The position numbers were made by a program, and so were the translations under genes. This document shows positions 7,926 to 15,391 of a stretch of DNA of 64,000 nt, piece by piece. Each line of letters starts with the position of its first letter. The first letter of the stretch is position 1. The notes below the pieces were generated by a model. That model was not told the origin of the DNA. It did not search any database and was given only the letters and a program-made list of their open reading frames with translations. Source of the stretch: Shouchella xiaoxiensis (GTDB taxonomy: Bacteria; Bacillota; Bacilli; Bacillales; Bacillaceae_D); assembly GCF_016907895.1 (NCBI RefSeq), contig NZ_JAFBCV010000003.1:1-64000 (forward strand), given 5' to 3'.

Positions 7926-7996
7926 AAAAACAACTCCTTCTCAGTTTTAGATACAGATTGAGAAGAAATGTTTTTACATATATTTGAAACTCCTTT
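7926..7996 (-). promoter_or_regulatory. putative translational attenuator: AUG-UAA leader plus SD-sequestering hairpin
   Basis: Read on the minus strand: AAAGGAG (7996-7990), ten bases, then ATG-TAA (7979-7974). Four bases later the 5' arm ATTTCTTCTCA (7969-7959) begins, then a 15-base loop and the 3' arm TGAGAAGGAGT (7943-7933). The arms form 11 base pairs, two of them G-U, and the 3' arm contains the whole SD of the MFS gene. A ribosome held on the start-stop frame would cover part of the 5' arm and release the SD, as in erm and cat attenuators. Confidence 0.5.
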
Positions 7997-8087
7997 CTTG
8001 TAGGGTTAAAAGATTATGCCCTATAACTGTAGCATAAGTCTGAATGTTTCGCTATGTCATTGCACGTGAATGCGCCTTGATCAGTTT

Positions 8088-8120
8088 AACGAATCGTTGT
8101 TGATTATAAATCGGTTCGTT
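8088..8120. promoter_or_regulatory. imperfect inverted repeat upstream of the quinone oxidoreductase gene
   Basis: AACGAATCG (8088-8096) and CGGTTCGTT (8112-8120) match at 8 of 9 positions as inverted arms around 15 bases. The repeat lies just before a TATACT -10-like box at 8141 that has no good -35, which would suit an activator site. Confidence 0.4.
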
Positions 8121-8168
8121 CCTTTTTAATCATCTTTCGTTATACTGTTACTAGAAGGAGGTGGTCCA

Positions 8169-9119
8169 ATGAGAGGCATAGGATATGATGCACTTGGAAA
8201 CTTACAGGTCGTTAGCCAGGCAGTACCACAACCTAAGGCTAATGAAGTATGCATTAAAATTGAAATGACTAGCTTGAATTATGCTGATTTAAAACAATGG
8301 TATGCTGGAACATCATCATTTGGATTAGATGTCGCAGGAACAATTGAAGAAGTAGGAAACGATGTAGTAGGATTTGAGCGAGGAGACCGTGTAATTGCTT
8401 TTCCCAATTCAAATGGTCACGCTGAGTACGCGACAGCAAAGCAACAGTTGGTCTATAAAATTGCTGACAGCGTTTCGTGGGAACAGGCTGGAGCTAGTCC
8501 GATTGTTTCGTTTTTATCATACATGTTAATTAACGACGTTGCCCAGTTAACGGGGAATCATACAGTCATCATTCATTCGGCATCTGGTGGGGTAGGTAGC
8601 ACAGCAATCCAATTTGCAAAACGTGCGGGCGCTAAAACAATCGTGGGGACGGTAGGGTCGCTTGCCAAAGCAGATCGGGCTGTAAATGCTGGGGCTGATT
8701 ATGTGTTTACCTATGAGTCTTTCGCTGATGAGGTGATGAAACTGACTGGCGGTAAAGGTGCTGATATTGTGTTGGATAGTATTGCAGGTGATGTGACGCT
8801 TGAAAGCATGAGAGCTCTAGCTAATTTTGGTAAACTCATTCAGTTCGGAAATTCAAGTGGAAAACCAGCTAGTTTATCTACTTCTGATGTGCATAAGAGC
8901 TGTCGCACGGTAGTAGGTTTTAGTTTTGGTACAACGAGAAAAGAAAGACCTAGTTATGTGCAGCAAGTTGCCTCTCAAGTCATACCCGTTCTTAACGCAG
9001 GTCATGTTCAAGCGCATATTGATCGCATATTTCCGTTATCAGAGGCAATTGAAGCCTATACTTATTTCAAAAGCAGGAAGCATAGTGGGAAGATCTTATT
9101 AAAAGTCGATCAAGCATAA
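8169..9119 (+). CDS. MDR-superfamily NAD(P)H quinone oxidoreductase-like protein
   Basis: 316 residues of the medium-chain dehydrogenase/reductase fold without the catalytic or structural zinc ligands, which places it with quinone oxidoreductases (QOR/ZTA1 type). The N-terminal GroES-like domain includes SLNYADLKQWYAG and the GLDVAGTIEEVGNDV segment. The Rossmann domain has the nucleotide-binding loop HSASGGVGSTAIQFAKRAGAK, followed by GADYVFTYE and GGKGADIVLDSIAGD. The C-terminal HSGKILLKV closes the catalytic domain. It probably reduces quinones or enones with NADPH in the cytoplasm. The start has an ideal AAGGAGGTGG. It is a single-gene unit ending at a strong hairpin. Confidence 0.85.
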   Translation: MRGIGYDALGNLQVVSQAVPQPKANEVCIKIEMTSLNYADLKQWYAGTSSFGLDVAGTIEEVGNDVVGFERGDRVIAFPNSNGHAEYATAKQQLVYKIADSVSWEQAGASPIVSFLSYMLINDVAQLTGNHTVIIHSASGGVGSTAIQFAKRAGAKTIVGTVGSLAKADRAVNAGADYVFTYESFADEVMKLTGGKGADIVLDSIAGDVTLESMRALANFGKLIQFGNSSGKPASLSTSDVHKSCRTVVGFSFGTTRKERPSYVQQVASQVIPVLNAGHVQAHIDRIFPLSEAIEAYTYFKSRKHSGKILLKVDQA

Positions 9120-9137
9120 CCTTCCCATATACATATT

Positions 9138-9162
9138 GAAGCCTCCCTATTAGGGAGGCTTC
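9138..9162. terminator. bidirectional hairpin between convergent genes
   Basis: GAAGCCTCCC-TATTA-GGGAGGCTTC, a perfect 10-bp stem; tails are short in T on both strands. Confidence 0.7.
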
Positions 9163-9166
9163 TTAC

Positions 9167-10393
9167 TTAGTCATTTAATGCGGTTTCTAGCGTTTCAATA
9201 TTATCGTACATTAGAGAGAAATAGTCTGCTTCATTGGCTTGATCTTCTGCTGTGAGTGCTTCTAGCGGATGAATGGTTAGAGCGTCGGCATTTAGGTGAT
9301 CTTGAACGACTTGGGCAACGTTTGGTGTTATATTCGGCTCAAAGAGAACGTATTGTAATCCTAATGAAGAAGCTAGTTCAACCGTTTGAATCAATTCCGT
9401 TTGAGATGGCTCACTCGTAGGAGAAATACCAGCAATTCCAATTTGCTTAATTCCATATTGATTCTCCCAGTATCCATAGCCAGCATGAGACACAATAAAT
9501 GTGTCATAGTCAGCCGTTTCTGCTACGGTTCGGAAGTCTTCATCGAGTTGATGAAATTGTTCCTCTAACTCCATGAAATTATCGTTAAAATGGTCTGCTT
9601 GTTCAGGCATTAAATCAACAAGTAAATCGCGAATAGAGGAAGCGGTTTCGATTGACCGGAGCGGATCTAACCATACATGAGGGTCTTCGTCTCCGTGATT
9701 ATGACCCTCATGGTCATCGATAAGAATCGTTACACTATTACTTGTACGCTCAACTTCGCCTTCATCATTATACTGTACAGCTTTTAGTTGTTGAGTCTCT
9801 GTTGAGGCTTCCTTATTCAAGGTAGTAGTTGGTTCATTGTTAACTCGAATCCAGTCTGCTTCAGTAGCTGGGTCATTTATATACCAGAACCATTCACCAG
9901 ATTCTTGGACAGTTAATTGAACAGAGTCTCCAGTATGATAATGATCTTCAATTCCCTGAATGGTAACATCGTACCCCTCATCGGTAGAACTTTCTTGATC
10001 CCCATGTTCTTCGTGTGAATGAGTGCCGCCAATTAGATGTGTTTGTGATGTAGCTTCTAACGTTGTTACATCATGGTTGTCTATAGCCGCAACGATGCTT
10101 TCGGCAAATTGTTCTAGCTCAGCACCGTTGTAGATAAAGACATCAGACTCTGCGACCTTAATCATTTCCTGAGGAGTTGGTTCGTATGTGTGTGCATCCG
10201 CACCAATAGGAACAATATTCTCAACATCAACATAGTCTCCACCAATTTTCTTAGCCCAGTCTTCATAAGGAAAGATGGAAGTTTTTATCGTTATTTGTTC
10301 ATCCATGTTTTGTGGCTCTTCATTCGTATTTGAACATGCGCTAAGAAAGCCAACAGTAGCAAACACAGCTATTACAATAGAAGGAAATTTCAT
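9167..10393 (-). CDS. ZnuA-like zinc-binding lipoprotein with an inserted beta-rich domain
   Basis: 408-residue cluster A-I substrate-binding lipoprotein for zinc uptake. The lipobox LSAC gives Cys20 as the lipidated residue, so it is tethered outside the membrane. Metal ligands of the family are visible: H68 in DAHTYEP, H239 in DPHVWLDP, H303 in SHAGYGY, and an acidic residue near FEP (351-353). The usual His-rich loop is split in two (HSHEEHGD at ~125-132 and HEGHNHGDED at ~228-237) by about 90 residues (~140-226) that look like an Ig-like or other beta-sandwich domain. This makes the protein some 100 residues longer than ordinary ZnuA. No permease or ATPase gene adjoins it. The promoter carries a near-consensus Zur box, which supports zinc as substrate. 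Confidence 0.88.
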   Translation of the reverse strand: MKFPSIVIAVFATVGFLSACSNTNEEPQNMDEQITIKTSIFPYEDWAKKIGGDYVDVENIVPIGADAHTYEPTPQEMIKVAESDVFIYNGAELEQFAESIVAAIDNHDVTTLEATSQTHLIGGTHSHEEHGDQESSTDEGYDVTIQGIEDHYHTGDSVQLTVQESGEWFWYINDPATEADWIRVNNEPTTTLNKEASTETQQLKAVQYNDEGEVERTSNSVTILIDDHEGHNHGDEDPHVWLDPLRSIETASSIRDLLVDLMPEQADHFNDNFMELEEQFHQLDEDFRTVAETADYDTFIVSHAGYGYWENQYGIKQIGIAGISPTSEPSQTELIQTVELASSLGLQYVLFEPNITPNVAQVVQDHLNADALTIHPLEALTAEDQANEADYFSLMYDNIETLETALND

Positions 10394-10440
10394 TATAAGC
10401 TCCTTGAAATAAAAGTTAAATTTGCATGAGTGCAGAATTG

Positions 10441-10469
10441 ATTATATCGTAACCATTCTTATTTGTGAA
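10441..10469 (-). promoter_or_regulatory. Zur-box promoter of the zinc-binding lipoprotein gene
   Basis: On the minus strand TTCACA (10469-10464) and TATAAT (10446-10441) are 17 bases apart. The 21-base stretch 10444-10464 agrees with the Bacillus Zur consensus AAATCGTAAT-N-ATTACGATTT at 16 of 20 positions, with the left half TATCGTAA almost exact. It fills the spacer between -35 and -10, so Zur with zinc should block transcription. Confidence 0.72.
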
Positions 10470-10474
10470 GTGGT

Positions 10475-10503
10475 TTGCTAGGAACTGATTTTAAAAATAT
10501 GGT
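10475..10503 (+). promoter_or_regulatory. probable promoter of the first GDPD gene
   Basis: TTGCTA (10475-10480) and TATGGT (10498-10503), 17 bases apart. It argues that the coding start is ATG 10556 and not an upstream TTG at 10475. Confidence 0.5.
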
Positions 10504-10555
10504 ACGGTGTTTAAACAGTTCAAACAGCAAAGAAGTGAAGCAAAGGGGGAGTGAC

Positions 10556-11275
10556 ATGATTAAAGCCATTGCACATCGAGGCTATGCGAGTAAGTATCCG
10601 GAAAATACGCTCGCAGCATTTGCAGGAGCGATTGAGATGGAGTTTGAGACAATTGAGCTTGATGTCCACTTAAGTGCAGATAAGGTACCAGTGGTTATTC
10701 ATGATGCTACCGTTGATCGAGTAACGAATGGTATTGGAGAAGTAAGCCAATATACAGTAGCTGAGTTGAAAGAGCTCATTGTCCTAAACGAAGAAAAAAT
10801 CCCGACACTTAATGAAGTTTTAACCCATTTTAAAGGGAGCGTTCGATTTGCCATTGAATTGAAAAATGAAAATGATCGCTATCCGGATATAGAAAAACAT
10901 GTTCTTAATGTAATCTTGACTAGCGGCGTTATGGAAAGTGTTTATGTAATCTCATTTAATCATAATTCAATTGATCGATTAAGAGGATTATCAAAGTCGA
11001 TCGAGCTTGGCTACATCAAGAGGCGGCCTACTCCAGCATTATTTAAGCGGATGAAGAAAAACGACATTAAATCTTTGTCAATGAACTATATTTATTTTTC
11101 AAAAAAGCTAGTAAAGCTAGTAAAACATCATCAGCTACAGCTAGTTGTTTACAATATGGAGAAGAAAAGACAGATGAAGCGCGTTCTTCGTTACCCTTCT
11201 GTACGCAGTACTGTGAAAGATCTAGCGCTGTTTCGCAGTCTTTATAAAAAAAGGGATTCTACATATAAAATGTGA
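10556..11275 (+). CDS. glycerophosphodiester phosphodiesterase
   Basis: 239 residues of the GDPD TIM-barrel family, which hydrolyse glycerophosphodiesters to glycerol-3-phosphate and an alcohol. Catalytic and metal residues are all present: H7 and R8 in AHRGYASKYPENT, E34 and D36 in ETIELDVHL, H49 in VVIHDATVDRVTNG, and a later Glu in FAIELKNE. No signal peptide is visible, so it is probably cytoplasmic. The start at 10556 is chosen because of AAAGGGGGA at 10542-10549 and the HRG motif position; an upstream in-frame TTG would place the start inside the promoter. A second, degenerate GDPD lies at 57.8 kb. Confidence 0.88.
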   Translation: MIKAIAHRGYASKYPENTLAAFAGAIEMEFETIELDVHLSADKVPVVIHDATVDRVTNGIGEVSQYTVAELKELIVLNEEKIPTLNEVLTHFKGSVRFAIELKNENDRYPDIEKHVLNVILTSGVMESVYVISFNHNSIDRLRGLSKSIELGYIKRRPTPALFKRMKKNDIKSLSMNYIYFSKKLVKLVKHHQLQLVVYNMEKKRQMKRVLRYPSVRSTVKDLALFRSLYKKRDSTYKM

Positions 11276-11368
11276 TGGAAGTGTATGGTTTCTTATTAGA
11301 AAATCGTTTAAAGAAGAGAAGGCAAGGGTAGAGAAACGTATACACATAAATCGCAGGAGGTTTTTAGT

Positions 11369-12298
11369 TTGAAAAAAATGTCATGGTTAGCTGTTGCGCC
11401 TGCAAGTGCCTTAATGCTTGTTGCATGCGGAAGTGGAGAAACAAATGGAGATGCAGATGATGCTAACGGAGATTCATCAACTGGAGAAGAAGCAACTGAA
11501 ACGAGTGAACAATTAACTGTGGAGGAAGTTCTCACAAATACAACGGAGGCAATGAGCGATATAAATAGTTATCGGACTGAATTAGCGATGGCTTATAATA
11601 TGGCTTTTACTGACGGAGAATCAGAAGAACAAATGGATTTTGCTTTTGATGTCACAGCCGACAGTATCACAGAACCATTAGCCCTCTATATGGATTTGTC
11701 GATGACAGCTTCAGAAATGGGTATGACTATCGGTATGGAACAATATATCCAAGACGGTATTATGTATATGCAAAACCCAATGGGTGGCGAATGGTTAAAG
11801 ATGGATATGAGCGATGAATTGGCAATGGCTGAAGATTATCAAATGGATACACAGGAACAGATTGATCTGCTTCTCGATAGCAGTGATCAAGTTACGATGA
11901 CTGAAGATGGCGATTCCTATGTACTTACGCTCGAGGGAGATGAAGCAAGCTATCAAGAATTAATTCAGTCATTCATGGAAATGGGTCAAGACGATATGAT
12001 GATGTCAGGACAAGATATGGAAATGATGATGGAAAGCCTAGACATTGAAAATATGAGTTATACGCTTACGATCAATCAAGACACATTCTTACAAGAAGCC
12101 GTTACAATGACGGTAGACATGATGATTGAAGAAGAGGGCGAGATGGTGACAGTTAGCATGAATGTTGATGGAACTTTCTCAATGTATGATGAAATTGACG
12201 AAATCGATGTACCACAAGAAGCGATTGATAATGCAGTAAATATTGAAGAATCAATGGGCGGCTTTGAAATGGAAGAGGAAGAAGAGAGTGACCTGTAA
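11369..12298 (+). CDS. acidic Met-rich lipoprotein (LppX/DUF6612-like)
   Basis: 309 residues. The lipobox LVAC gives Cys20, so it is a membrane-anchored extracytoplasmic lipoprotein. A Gly/Asp/Glu-rich tether (~22-47) precedes a domain of about 250 residues rich in beta strands, of the kind seen in LolA/LppX-fold or DUF6612 lipoproteins. About 38 of the 309 residues are Met by my count, with clusters such as DDMMMSGQDMEMMMES, and Asp/Glu are very abundant, which fits an alkaliphile surface protein. Function is unknown; lipid binding or copper/silver binding through Met are both possible. The start is TTG with AGGAGG eight bases before it. It ends at a strong shared terminator. Confidence 0.78.
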   Translation: MKKMSWLAVAPASALMLVACGSGETNGDADDANGDSSTGEEATETSEQLTVEEVLTNTTEAMSDINSYRTELAMAYNMAFTDGESEEQMDFAFDVTADSITEPLALYMDLSMTASEMGMTIGMEQYIQDGIMYMQNPMGGEWLKMDMSDELAMAEDYQMDTQEQIDLLLDSSDQVTMTEDGDSYVLTLEGDEASYQELIQSFMEMGQDDMMMSGQDMEMMMESLDIENMSYTLTINQDTFLQEAVTMTVDMMIEEEGEMVTVSMNVDGTFSMYDEIDEIDVPQEAIDNAVNIEESMGGFEMEEEEESDL

Positions 12299-12307
12299 GT
12301 TAAATAA

Positions 12308-12341
12308 AAAACCACCAAACGATCAAACGTTTGGTGGTTTT
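12308..12341. terminator. bidirectional terminator
   Basis: AAACCACCAAACG pairs perfectly with CGTTTGGTGGTTT around ATCAAA; T-run on the + side and A-run for the minus strand. Confidence 0.9.
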
Positions 12342-12343
12342 TT

Positions 12344-13075
12344 CTATTCATCTTCTGAAGTGACAATTGAAACTGGTGAATATTCAGCTATGACGGTTTG
12401 GCCGTGAACAGAGACACTACCTTCAGGAGTTAAATCCTTTTCGGTCATAATTCCAAGTGCAACGGTAAACTGATTTAATTTAATTGGTATATTCTTTTCT
12501 CGTCTCACTTCATGTCCATTCACAAAAAACACAGCTTCATCATTTGCGCGACAATACGTAATCTTATACGTGTTAAATTCACGTGGCTTGAAATGCTCGG
12601 TTGCTTCTTTAAACAAACAGAAATATTTTGTTTGACCTGTGTCCGGAACCGTTACACCTGGGAATGGTAAGATCCCATATACGGACGCATATTGATCATC
12701 GTTTGCAAAAAAGTCCAGTGCAGCACCCGTTGTAAAATCAAGTAAATTTAATGATACGTACCCATCATAAAGGTCTCCAGGAACCGTATCTTTTGTACGC
12801 GCCCGAATCTGCAACTCAACCTCAAGCTCACCCTCTTCAGGAACTTCCACGGGCTCTGCAGAGTAGTACATATGCTTAGCGTTGTCTAAAATTTGGACAG
12901 AATCATGTTGATTGGAAAGAGGTGCCCGTACATACAAGAAGCCGTTACGAACAATAACAACAGCATTTGGTTCGCGGTAGCTCCAAAATGAACCATCTTG
13001 TAACGGAAAGCCTCCAATTTTCCACGTATCTGTACTTGAGATAATAGAATCAAAATTTCCAAGTGTTTTTTTCAT
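12344..13075 (-). CDS. uncharacterised beta-rich cytosolic protein
   Basis: 243 residues without signal peptide or membrane segment. The pattern of alternating hydrophobic residues, together with motifs such as GGFPLQDGSFWSYREPNAVV, YDGYVSLNLLDFTTGAALDFF and the late FFVNGHEVRRE strand, suggests a concanavalin-like jelly roll that may bind carbohydrate or lipid. I recall similar proteins under a domain-of-unknown-function heading (DUF6081) but am not certain. No catalytic motif was found. It follows the prenyltransferase gene by 17 bases on the same strand, so the two probably share a transcript. Confidence 0.7.
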   Translation of the reverse strand: MKKTLGNFDSIISSTDTWKIGGFPLQDGSFWSYREPNAVVIVRNGFLYVRAPLSNQHDSVQILDNAKHMYYSAEPVEVPEEGELEVELQIRARTKDTVPGDLYDGYVSLNLLDFTTGAALDFFANDDQYASVYGILPFPGVTVPDTGQTKYFCLFKEATEHFKPREFNTYKITYCRANDEAVFFVNGHEVRREKNIPIKLNQFTVALGIMTEKDLTPEGSVSVHGQTVIAEYSPVSIVTSEDE

Positions 13076-13092
13076 CGTAATGACATCTCCTT

Positions 13093-14010
13093 TTACAATA
13101 ATCCTACAAGTAATAAACTAAAAACTAGAACTAGTCCAGTTCGAATCGTCGCCCTAAGAGATGCACCCATTAAGCGACCGTAGTCAGCTGCTTTATTTGT
13201 TATTCCAAGTGATTGATACACGTAAAACAATGGAATGGCGGTTAGGATTGCTAGGTTAGCATACCAAGGCAGAGCACCTACAATGGATAATATAGGAACG
13301 GATATATATGCAACGAGAGCCAGGCTTTTCGAGAAGCGCAGACCGCCGTTTTCACCCCATAAAACAACAAGCGTTTTTTTACCAGCTTCTTTATCAGCTT
13401 TCCAATGGAGAAAATGATGATTAAACAAGATTAATGTGGTTAGTAGTCCGATTGGAATTGAAATGAGGAACGCATGTAGCGAAATCGTGCTTGTTAAAAC
13501 AAAATAAGTCCCCATCACAGGAAGCACGCCAAATGCTAAAAAGATAGCAAGTTCACTATATCCTTTCCCGCGATAGCCAAACTTAAGCGGTGGTGCGACA
13601 TAGAAATAGGCGATCAAGCCACCCACAAGAACAAATAAAAGTAAGGTAATTCCAGTTAAAATGGCAAGTGTAATCCCTGATAAAACAGCAATTCCTAAGA
13701 ATATCCAAGTCACTCTTGCGAACTGTTTCTCAGAAACCCTACCATTTGGTAGTAAGCCAGAATTCGTAGAGATTGCTTCATCAGAGCTATTTGCTTTTTG
13801 ATCAACACCGTTCCTGAAATCCCATAAATCATTAACCATATTAGAAAATAAATGAGCGCTTGCTGCGCCAATTAAAGTTAATAAAAATAAACCAACATGA
13901 AAAGTATTTTCCCAAGAAAATGCGGCTGCTCCTCCTAGTACTACTGGCAGAATCATGACGGGAAGAACTTGAGCACGTGCTGCTTTTAGCCAAAATGAGA
14001 CTTTACTCAA
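13093..14010 (-). CDS. UbiA-family prenyltransferase, MenA-like
   Basis: 305 residues with about eight or nine membrane helices. The first Asp-rich motif, N60-D61-LW-D64 followed by RNGVD70, binds Mg-prenyl diphosphate. The second is replaced by the HHFLHWKADKEAGKKTL segment that is typical of MenA/1,4-dihydroxy-2-naphthoate octaprenyltransferases. The likely reaction is prenylation of an aromatic or quinone precursor in the membrane, as in menaquinone synthesis. No men genes are nearby, so the exact substrate is uncertain and a side-branch UbiA enzyme is possible. The start is TTG with AGGAGGTGA nine bases upstream. The beta-rich gene at 12344 is next in the operon. Confidence 0.83.
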   Translation of the reverse strand: MSKVSFWLKAARAQVLPVMILPVVLGGAAAFSWENTFHVGLFLLTLIGAASAHLFSNMVNDLWDFRNGVDQKANSSDEAISTNSGLLPNGRVSEKQFARVTWIFLGIAVLSGITLAILTGITLLLFVLVGGLIAYFYVAPPLKFGYRGKGYSELAIFLAFGVLPVMGTYFVLTSTISLHAFLISIPIGLLTTLILFNHHFLHWKADKEAGKKTLVVLWGENGGLRFSKSLALVAYISVPILSIVGALPWYANLAILTAIPLFYVYQSLGITNKAADYGRLMGASLRATIRTGLVLVFSLLLVGLL

Positions 14011-14178
14011 TTATTGTTCACCTCCTATGTACAAAAAACGTCCCTAATCGACTATACACTGATAATCGATATTTCTCAATCAATCGCTATTAAGAATAAG
14101 GGTTTGGAAAATGTTACTCATATGATATGCTTAGTAATAGAAAGAACTGGAATCGAATTCATAGAAAGAAGGATTATA

Positions 14179-14493
14179 ATGGAACATCAAGATGTTGTTA
14201 TCATTAAGAAAAAACTTCCTTTTTCGTTGTTAATCGGAAAAGGAATTATGGCTTTAATTGGGCTATCAGGGGTTGTGTTTGGAATTATGCTTGCAGCGAC
14301 GCAACAAGGTAGTATGGTTCAAGCATTTATGATCTTAATGGTTGCGATTATTAGTTTAGGAATTTCGTTATTGCGCGTTCAAACAGTAACCTGCCCTAGC
14401 TGTCAGTCAAAAGCCACAATTCATACATTAACGGTTGATTTTGAATGCAGAAGATGCCTGAAACCTACATCTATTAAATGGGAAAAACCCTGA
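14179..14493 (+). CDS. small membrane protein with C-terminal zinc ribbon
   Basis: 104 residues starting at ATG 14179 behind AGAAAGAAGGA; the longer open frame to 14014 has no binding site. Two hydrophobic helices (about residues 18-35 and 42-60) are followed by a cytoplasmic zinc-ribbon-like tail with CPSCQ and CRRCL pairs. Similar short proteins of Bacillaceae have no known function. It stands alone, divergent from the prenyltransferase gene, and ends at a hairpin terminator. Confidence 0.68.
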   Translation: MEHQDVVIIKKKLPFSLLIGKGIMALIGLSGVVFGIMLAATQQGSMVQAFMILMVAIISLGISLLRVQTVTCPSCQSKATIHTLTVDFECRRCLKPTSIKWEKP

Positions 14494-14518
14494 ACCGATG
14501 CCTAGCATCGGTTTTTAA
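14494..14518 (+). terminator. terminator
   Basis: ACCGATGC-CTA-GCATCGGT followed by TTTT. Confidence 0.85.
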
Positions 14519-14610
14519 TTTGTTTAAAAACTTAATCTTTATAAAAAACCTTTCTATTTAGGATAACTTTATTTATAATGAATCCATTAGCAAATAAACG
14601 AATAATAGGA

Positions 14611-14685
14611 ATTACTCGTATAATAGCGGAAATATGGTCCGCGAGTCTCTACCAGACTGCCGATAACGGTCTGACTACGGGTGAT
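14611..14685 (+). promoter_or_regulatory. purine riboswitch aptamer (guanine/hypoxanthine class)
   Basis: P1 arms ATTACTCGT and ACGGGTGAT, the conserved TATAAT and ATATGG in J1/2-L2, CTCTACC in J2/3, and GACTACGG after P3. The discriminating base equivalent to C74 of the B. subtilis xpt aptamer is C, which predicts guanine or hypoxanthine and not adenine. It precedes xpt and a purine permease. Confidence 0.93.
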
Positions 14686-14715
14686 CTTTATTTGGTTACT
14701 TTTAAATTTAAAGTA

Positions 14716-14761
14716 AAACCGAAGGATCACTCGGGTTAACCGATTATCCTTCGGTTTTTTA
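14716..14761 (+). terminator. riboswitch-controlled terminator before xpt
   Basis: AAAACCGAAGGAT pairs with ATCCTTCGGTTTT and a T-run follows. GATCACTC inside it (14724-14731) can pair instead with GGGTGATC at the 3' side of P1 (14679-14686). Ligand binding should hold P1 and let the terminator form: an OFF switch. Confidence 0.9.
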
Positions 14762-14779
14762 TATTTAGGAGGAATTAAA

Positions 14780-15376
14780 ATGAACGTATTAAAACAGGCA
14801 ATTCGTGAGAAGGGTACCGTACTTTCTTCTGGTGTGCTAAAAGTCGATCAGTTCTTAAATCATCAAGTTGATACAACCTTGATGTCGCAAATAGGTGAAG
14901 AATTTGCACGTTTGTTTCAAGATCAGCAGGTTACGAAAGTGATAACAATTGAGTCTTCTGGAATTGCACCAAGCTTTATGTGTGCCCATGTTCTTGAAGT
15001 GCCATTGATATTTGCTCGCAAGAAAAAATCAGTCACGATGAATCAAGATAATGTTTATTCCAGCAAAGTTTATTCTTTTACTAAGAAAGAATACTCAGAG
15101 GTTACAGTTTCTAAAGATTTGATCCAGCAAGGTGATCGCGTGTTGTTAGTTGATGATTTTTTAGCTAATGGTGAAGCAGCCTCTGGTTTAGCAAAAATAG
15201 TTGAACAAGCTGGCGCAACCGTAGTAGGGATTGGAATTGTCATTGAAAAATCGTTTCAAGATGGACGTGCTAAACTTGAGCAAGCGGGAATACGAGTTGA
15301 GTCACTTGCTCGAATTGCCTCGCTTGAAAATGAAACCGTTGAATTTCTAGATGAAGTCGTTACCAATAACAAATAG
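14780..15376 (+). CDS. xpt: xanthine phosphoribosyltransferase
   Basis: 198 residues, matching B. subtilis Xpt in length and sequence pattern. It converts xanthine and PRPP to XMP in purine salvage. The PRPP-binding loop [13 protein letters not shown] is at residues 121-133, and the N-terminal [23 protein letters not shown] region is characteristic. AGGAGG precedes ATG by 7 bases. It is the first gene behind the guanine riboswitch and is separated by 15 bases from the permease gene, so uptake and salvage are switched off together when guanine or hypoxanthine is plentiful. Confidence 0.95.
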   Translation: MNVLKQAIREKGTVLSSGVLKVDQFLNHQVDTTLMSQIGEEFARLFQDQQVTKVITIESSGIAPSFMCAHVLEVPLIFARKKKSVTMNQDNVYSSKVYSFTKKEYSEVTVSKDLIQQGDRVLLVDDFLANGEAASGLAKIVEQAGATVVGIGIVIEKSFQDGRAKLEQAGIRVESLARIASLENETVEFLDEVVTNNK

Positions 15377-15391
15377 AGGTGAAGATAAGGA

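Noticed and set aside
14581-14610. Possible PurR box before the xpt riboswitch
   Set aside because: Only a weak resemblance (ACGAATAAT) and no second copy at the usual spacing.
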